41,703 nt of DNA from CATOSD01 sp034422735 (GTDB lineage: Bacteria; Chloroflexota; Dehalococcoidia; Lucifugimonadales; CATOSD01): contig DAOUJL010000047.1 of the NCBI GenBank assembly GCA_034422735.1, forward strand, positions 1 through 41,703, written 5' to 3'. How positions within the stretch are numbered: the stretch's first letter is position 1; each line of letters begins with the position of its first letter. Positions 38,583-41,703 of the stretch are shown here, piece after piece. Made by a program: the position numbers and the translations under genes. Under the pieces are notes generated by a model. It did not search any database. It worked only from the letters and a program-made list of their open reading frames with translations, and was not told where the DNA came from.

Positions 38583-38839
38583 ATGACAAACCGACACCAC
38601 CAGCCGGTCCACACAGACAGCCCGCTTGGCGACTCCGATGACCTGTATCATCTGCGGTACATTTCGGGCTCTTCCTGGCCATATCAGGCACGAAACCGCA
38701 CATCAGGCGGCGCAGCGAAGCGGGTCTCCCAGCTACGCGGTGGCACAGAATGGAACGAAATGGAACACATCTCCCCGAAATCCGCCCCCGGACGCCGCCT
38801 GGCTGCCGCCTACTGACCACATCCAAAGGACCCCCCACC
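38583..38839 (+). other. transcribed leader with possible small ORF or decayed zinc-finger gene
   Basis: Two frames compete. From ATG 38583 (at the predicted transcript start) an open frame gives 77 residues (MTNRHHQPVHTDSPLGDSDD...), with no recognisable family. In another frame, TTG 38626/ATG 38638 opens MTCIICGTFRALPGHIRHE followed by TAHQAAQRSGSPSYAVAQNG, which resembles a short CxxC zinc-finger protein whose second metal pair is lost, and then runs out into the SRPBCC gene in the wrong frame. No ribosome site supports either. I read this as a leader containing a degenerate small gene. Confidence 0.3.
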
Positions 38840-39472
38840 ATGCAATTCGACGTCGATACCAACCTCGCCGCCACCGACCGCTCCGTCTCCTCGCTGGAGC
38901 GCGACGGCCAACCCGCCCGCGCGGTCACGCTATCCCGCGTCTACGCCACCGCCGCCGAGGACCTGTGGGACGCCGTGACGAATGCCGACCGCATCCCCCG
39001 CTGGTTCGCGCCGGTTAGCGGTGACTTCACACTCGGCGGAAACTACCAGATCGAGGGCAACGCCAGCGGAACGATCACGGCCTGCGAAAGCCCGTCCCAC
39101 TTCGCGCTGACCTGGGAGTTCGGCGGCGACCTGAGCTGGGTCGAGGCGCGCGTCTCCGACGAGGGCGCAGGCCGGACGCGGCTCACGCTCACCCACACCG
39201 CGCACCTCTCCGAGCACTGGGCTACCTTCGGCCCTGGCGCGGTCGGCGTGGGCTGGGAGCTGGGGTTCCTGGGACTGTCGATGCACCTGGCCAACCCGGA
39301 CGCGCCCAGGCCGGACGAGGAGGCCTTCGCCGCGTCGCCGGACGGCAGGGCGTTCACCATCGGCAGCAGCGACGGGTGGGGCAGGGCGGCGGTCGCCGCC
39401 GGCGAGGACCCCGACCTCGCCGCGGCGTCGGCCGGGCGCACCGCCGCCTTCTACACCGGCGAGTCCGCATGA
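38840..39472 (+). CDS. SRPBCC/AHSA1-family protein
   Basis: A 210-residue START-like (SRPBCC) protein. ATG 38840 follows AAAGGA; the upstream frame lacks similarity. After a roughly 25-residue lead comes the fold: AVTLSRVYATAAEDLWDAVT (strand 1 and helix), ADRIPRWFAPVSGDFTLGGN (the typical R..RWF.P turn), YQIEGNASGTITACESP, FALTWEFGGDLSWVEARV, and TRLTLTHTAHLSEHWATFG, ending with the long C-terminal helix. Such AHSA1-like proteins bind hydrophobic ligands and are often paired with an ArsR regulator; none is seen here. A 50-residue C-terminal extension (from about 160) is unusual for the minimal fold. Confidence 0.88.
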   Translation: MQFDVDTNLAATDRSVSSLERDGQPARAVTLSRVYATAAEDLWDAVTNADRIPRWFAPVSGDFTLGGNYQIEGNASGTITACESPSHFALTWEFGGDLSWVEARVSDEGAGRTRLTLTHTAHLSEHWATFGPGAVGVGWELGFLGLSMHLANPDAPRPDEEAFAASPDGRAFTIGSSDGWGRAAVAAGEDPDLAAASAGRTAAFYTGESA

Positions 39473-39480
39473 CCAAACCT

Positions 39481-39520
39481 GTCCCTTCCCCCTCGCAGGG
39501 GGAAGGTTAGGATGGGGGTG
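39481..39520 (-). repeat. palindromic intergenic repeat, copy 6
   Basis: Exactly the same 40 bp as at 32748 and 35395. It starts 8 bp after the SRPBCC stop, in the position of a transcription terminator; the hairpin has no T-run. Confidence 0.9.
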
Positions 39521-39612
39521 GCGCCCCCGTTGCCATGCACCTCTACGGCTCGAAGTCGTACAATAATTTGTAGCGAAACTTTAGCGCCAACTCACGACAA
39601 GAGAAGAGGTAC

Positions 39613-41592
39613 ATGAACACGAGCCCGATATCAAAGCTTGCCCTCATCTGCGCCACGCTGACCATCGTGGCGCTTATCACGCTCGCGGCGTGCGGCCAGG
39701 AGGAATCGCCCACCCCAACGCCGGCGCCCACAGCCACGGCAACACCGCTGCCGCCCACGGCCACCGCCGCGCCGGAGCCCACCGCAACGGCCGTTCCGGA
39801 GCCAACACCCACGGCTACGGCGACAGCCAGGCCGGAACCCACCGCGACCGCGACACCGGCGCCCACAGCCACGGCAACGCCGTCTCCCACGGCTACCGCC
39901 GTACCGGAGCCGACGGCCACAGCGACCCCGGTTCCCACGGCGGTCCCGACCGCCACGGCCACAGCCGTGCCCGAACCCACGGCCACCGCCACGGCGGTCC
40001 CGACGCCCACGCCGCAACCCGACACGACCCTCGCCTTCGACCCGGCGGTGATCAGGGGCACCCTCTCCAACGGCCTCAGCTACTACATCCGGCACAACGG
40101 GGAGCCGATAGGCAGGGCCCACATCTCGCTCGCCGTGAAGGCCGGCTCCGTCCTCGAGACGGACGACCAGCAGGGCCTCGCCCACTTCGTCGAGCACATG
40201 GCCTTCAACGGCACCGAGCGCTTCGCCAAGCAGGAGATCGTCGAGTACCTCGAGTCCATCGGCAGCACCTTCGGCGCACACCTGAACGCGCGAACCGGCT
40301 TCGACGACACCCTGTACTTCCTGGAGATCCCGGCAGACGACCCGGAGATCACCGAGAGGGCCTTCCAGATTCTCAGCGACTGGGCCTTTGCGATTGCGCT
40401 CGACCCGGAAGAGGTCGATCTCGAACGCGGCGTGGTGCTGGAGGAGTGGCGCCTCTACCAGGGATTCGACTCGCGCCTCCAGCAGAACCTGCTCGACCTC
40501 CTCTTCAGCGACTCGCTCTACGCCAGCCGCGCCCCCATCGGCATCACCGAGGTCATCGAGAACGCGCCCGTGGAGACCCTGCGCGCCTACTACGAGCGCT
40601 GGTACAGGCCCGACCTGATGGCCGTCGTCGCCGTCGGTGACTTCGACGTCGAAACCATCGAGGCGAAGATCAAGCAGTACTTCGCGCCGCCCCCGGAGGG
40701 CGAGGCCGCGCAGGAGCGCGCCGCCGCCGGTCAGACCACCGACAGGCCCGACATCGCAGTCCCCGGCCACGAGACCCCGCTCATCGAGGTGTTCACAGAC
40801 CCCGAGTCGCCCGCCACCCAGTTCGTGCTCATCCGCAAGTACGACCCCGAAACGGTCGCGGACGAGGACGACTTCAGGCGCAAGGTAGTGGAGAGACTCG
40901 CGTTCCAAATGCTCAACGCGCGGCTGTTCGAGCGCGGCCAGACCACCGAACCGCCGTACATCACCGCCAGCGCGACCCGCTACCGGTACGTGTACACCCT
41001 CGACATCGCCACTTTCTCGGCCTGGGTCGAGACCGACGGCGTCGAGGCCGGTCTCGCGGCCGTGCTCGAGGAGATTCAGCGCGCTCACCAGCACGGATTC
41101 ACCGAGGGCGAGCTGGAGCGGGAGAAGAGCAACCTGCTCAGCTCCGTCGAGAGCCAGTACAAGCAGCGGGACCAGACGCCCTCGACGAACCTCGGCGGCG
41201 AGTACGCCGACCACTTCTTCGTCGGAGACCCCGTCCCCGGCATCGAGGCCGAATGGGAGCTTCACCAGCAGCTACTGCCGCAGATCACCCTGGCCGAGTT
41301 CGCGGACGTGGCGCGGTCCTGGGCGCAGACCGAGGACCTTGCCCTGCTGGTGGTGCGTCCCGAAGAGACCGACGCCGCAGGCTCCGACGGCGAGCTCGGC
41401 ACGGCGCTGCTGACGCAGCTCCAAACGGCCCACGCCCTGGCCGTGGAGCCCTACGCGGACGACGTCGGCGACGTCCCGCTGCTGGCGGACCTGCCGGAAC
41501 CGGGAACCATCACCGCCGAAGAGCAGATAGAGTCCATCGACGCCGTGAAGTGGACGCTGTCCAATGGCGTCACCGTCATTGCCAAGCAGACG
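39613..41592 (+). pseudogene. M16 (pitrilysin/PqqL-like) peptidase lipoprotein, cut by IS30 element
   Basis: 660 native residues remain. ATG 39613 (GAAGAGG site) opens a signal with lipobox (TLAAC, Cys27), then a Pro/Thr/Ala low-complexity linker of about 105 residues (33-138), then the first M16 domain: RGTLSNGLSYYIRHN, inverted zinc motif HFVEH (His191, Glu194, His195) and the distal Glu at about 271 in VDLERGVVLEEWR, followed by RWYRPDLMAVVAVGDFD. The second, inactive-type domain begins (VKWTLSNGVTVIAKQT) but stops after 41592, where the IS30-like end starts; the frame then adds 24 IS-encoded residues to a stop at 41665-41667. PqqL-type enzymes run to roughly 900 residues, so about a third is lost. 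The zinc site is intact, but M16 peptidases need both halves, so activity is doubtful. Confidence 0.85.
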
Positions 41593-41703
41593 TTAGACTC
41601 ACAAACGAAGTGCAACATCTTGTTAAGGTGTTGCCATGCGAAGCTCTTATCACCAACTCACCATTGAAGAGCGGTGTGAAATGGCCCGACTACAAGCCGA
41701 GGG
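41593..41703 (+). mobile_element. 5' end of an IS30-family insertion sequence
   Basis: The element begins with TTAGACTCACAAACGAAGTG (41593-41612), continuing to GCAAC, whose reverse complement matches the right end at window bases 77-100 at 17 of 24 positions. It is inserted in the M16 gene in the same orientation as that gene. The rest lies beyond the window, so the target duplication cannot be checked. Confidence 0.8.
41636..41703 (+). CDS. IS30-family transposase, N-terminal fragment
   Basis: The gene runs off the right edge after 22 codons: MRSSYHQLTIEERCEMARLQ then AE. The Y..LT..ER..I/M..L...G pattern is the first helix of the helix-turn-helix that starts all IS30-type transposases. 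AAGGTG lies 7 bases before the ATG. Together with the C-terminal fragment at the left edge, it shows at least one IS30-family copy at each boundary; whether they are copies of the same element cannot be seen, because no shared coding segment is present. Confidence 0.8.
   Translation, partial: MRSSYHQLTIEERCEMARLQAE

Noticed and set aside
38545..38928. A 127-residue minus-strand frame opposite the SRPBCC promoter region
   Set aside because: No family similarity, no ribosome site, and it crosses the promoter and start of the SRPBCC gene.
1..41703. Calling the whole window a composite transposon flanked by IS30 copies
   Set aside because: Both IS copies are partial at the edges, so a contig break at a repeated element is equally likely; core genes such as cobQ and tRNA-Arg lie inside.

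Overview
The window looks like a contig from a GC-rich, Gram-variable environmental bacterium, most likely a Chloroflexota of the SAR202/Dehalococcoidia kind. The basis is gene content, not a marker gene: a luciferase-like flavin monooxygenase, two deazaflavin (F420) oxidoreductases of the nitroreductase/quinone-reductase family, an enolase-superfamily enzyme, a molybdenum hydroxylase, a benzoylformate-decarboxylase-like ThDP enzyme, lipoproteins with Pro/Thr/Ala linkers, AGGAGG-type ribosome sites and cobyric acid synthase. No rRNA or housekeeping marker is present, so the placement is inference.

Layout. 1-1,070: the 3' end of an IS30-family element, an orphan FitA-like antitoxin, a 51-residue membrane protein and a decayed HigA/methyltransferase chimera. 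1,070-6,760: flavin monooxygenase, collagen-like lipoprotein 1, tRNA-Arg(CCG), an antiporter operon and collagen-like lipoprotein 2, the last with promoter and terminator visible. 6,900-16,680: a small protein, a STAS protein, a 1,056-residue Asp-box propeller protein, an alpha/beta hydrolase, a PQQ-type sugar dehydrogenase lipoprotein, a class III PLP enzyme, an F420-type reductase and a ThDP enzyme. 17,490-19,831: a low-GC three-gene run with a secreted cysteine-containing protein followed by two tandem paralogs of unknown function. 20,156-23,895: a complete three-subunit molybdenum hydroxylase. 24,052-31,454: a DUF433 antitoxin with a broken PIN toxin, a solute-binding lipoprotein plus leucine-type dehydrogenase, an intact Phd/VapC pair, a second F420-type reductase, a NucS-like nuclease, cobQ and a small hypothetical. 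31,571-35,500: an enolase-superfamily gene, an AAA/DUF4143 ATPase, a serine hydrolase and a fragment of a second enolase-superfamily gene. 35,812-38,020: an AT-richer island with a nucleoside-deoxyribosyltransferase-fold effector, a zinc ribbon and a PLD nuclease with a restriction-enzyme-like winged helix. 38,271-38,410: a MITE with a perfect 9-bp target duplication. 38,840 to the end: an SRPBCC protein and an M16 peptidase lipoprotein cut by the 5' end of another IS30-family copy.

How the parts fit. Most enzymes are single-gene units of catabolic type (oxidation, decarboxylation, hydrolysis of small organic acids and amines), with lipoproteins facing the outside. Superimposed are signs of gene flux: IS30 ends at both window edges, six copies of palindromic intergenic repeats (three of them identical over 40 bp), a MITE, three toxin-antitoxin remnants beside one intact pair, and gene fragments abutting repeats. 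The two best candidates for an undescribed system are the effector/zinc ribbon/PLD-nuclease island (possible antiphage defence) and the secreted protein plus duplicated partner genes (possible secreted effector with cognate proteins).
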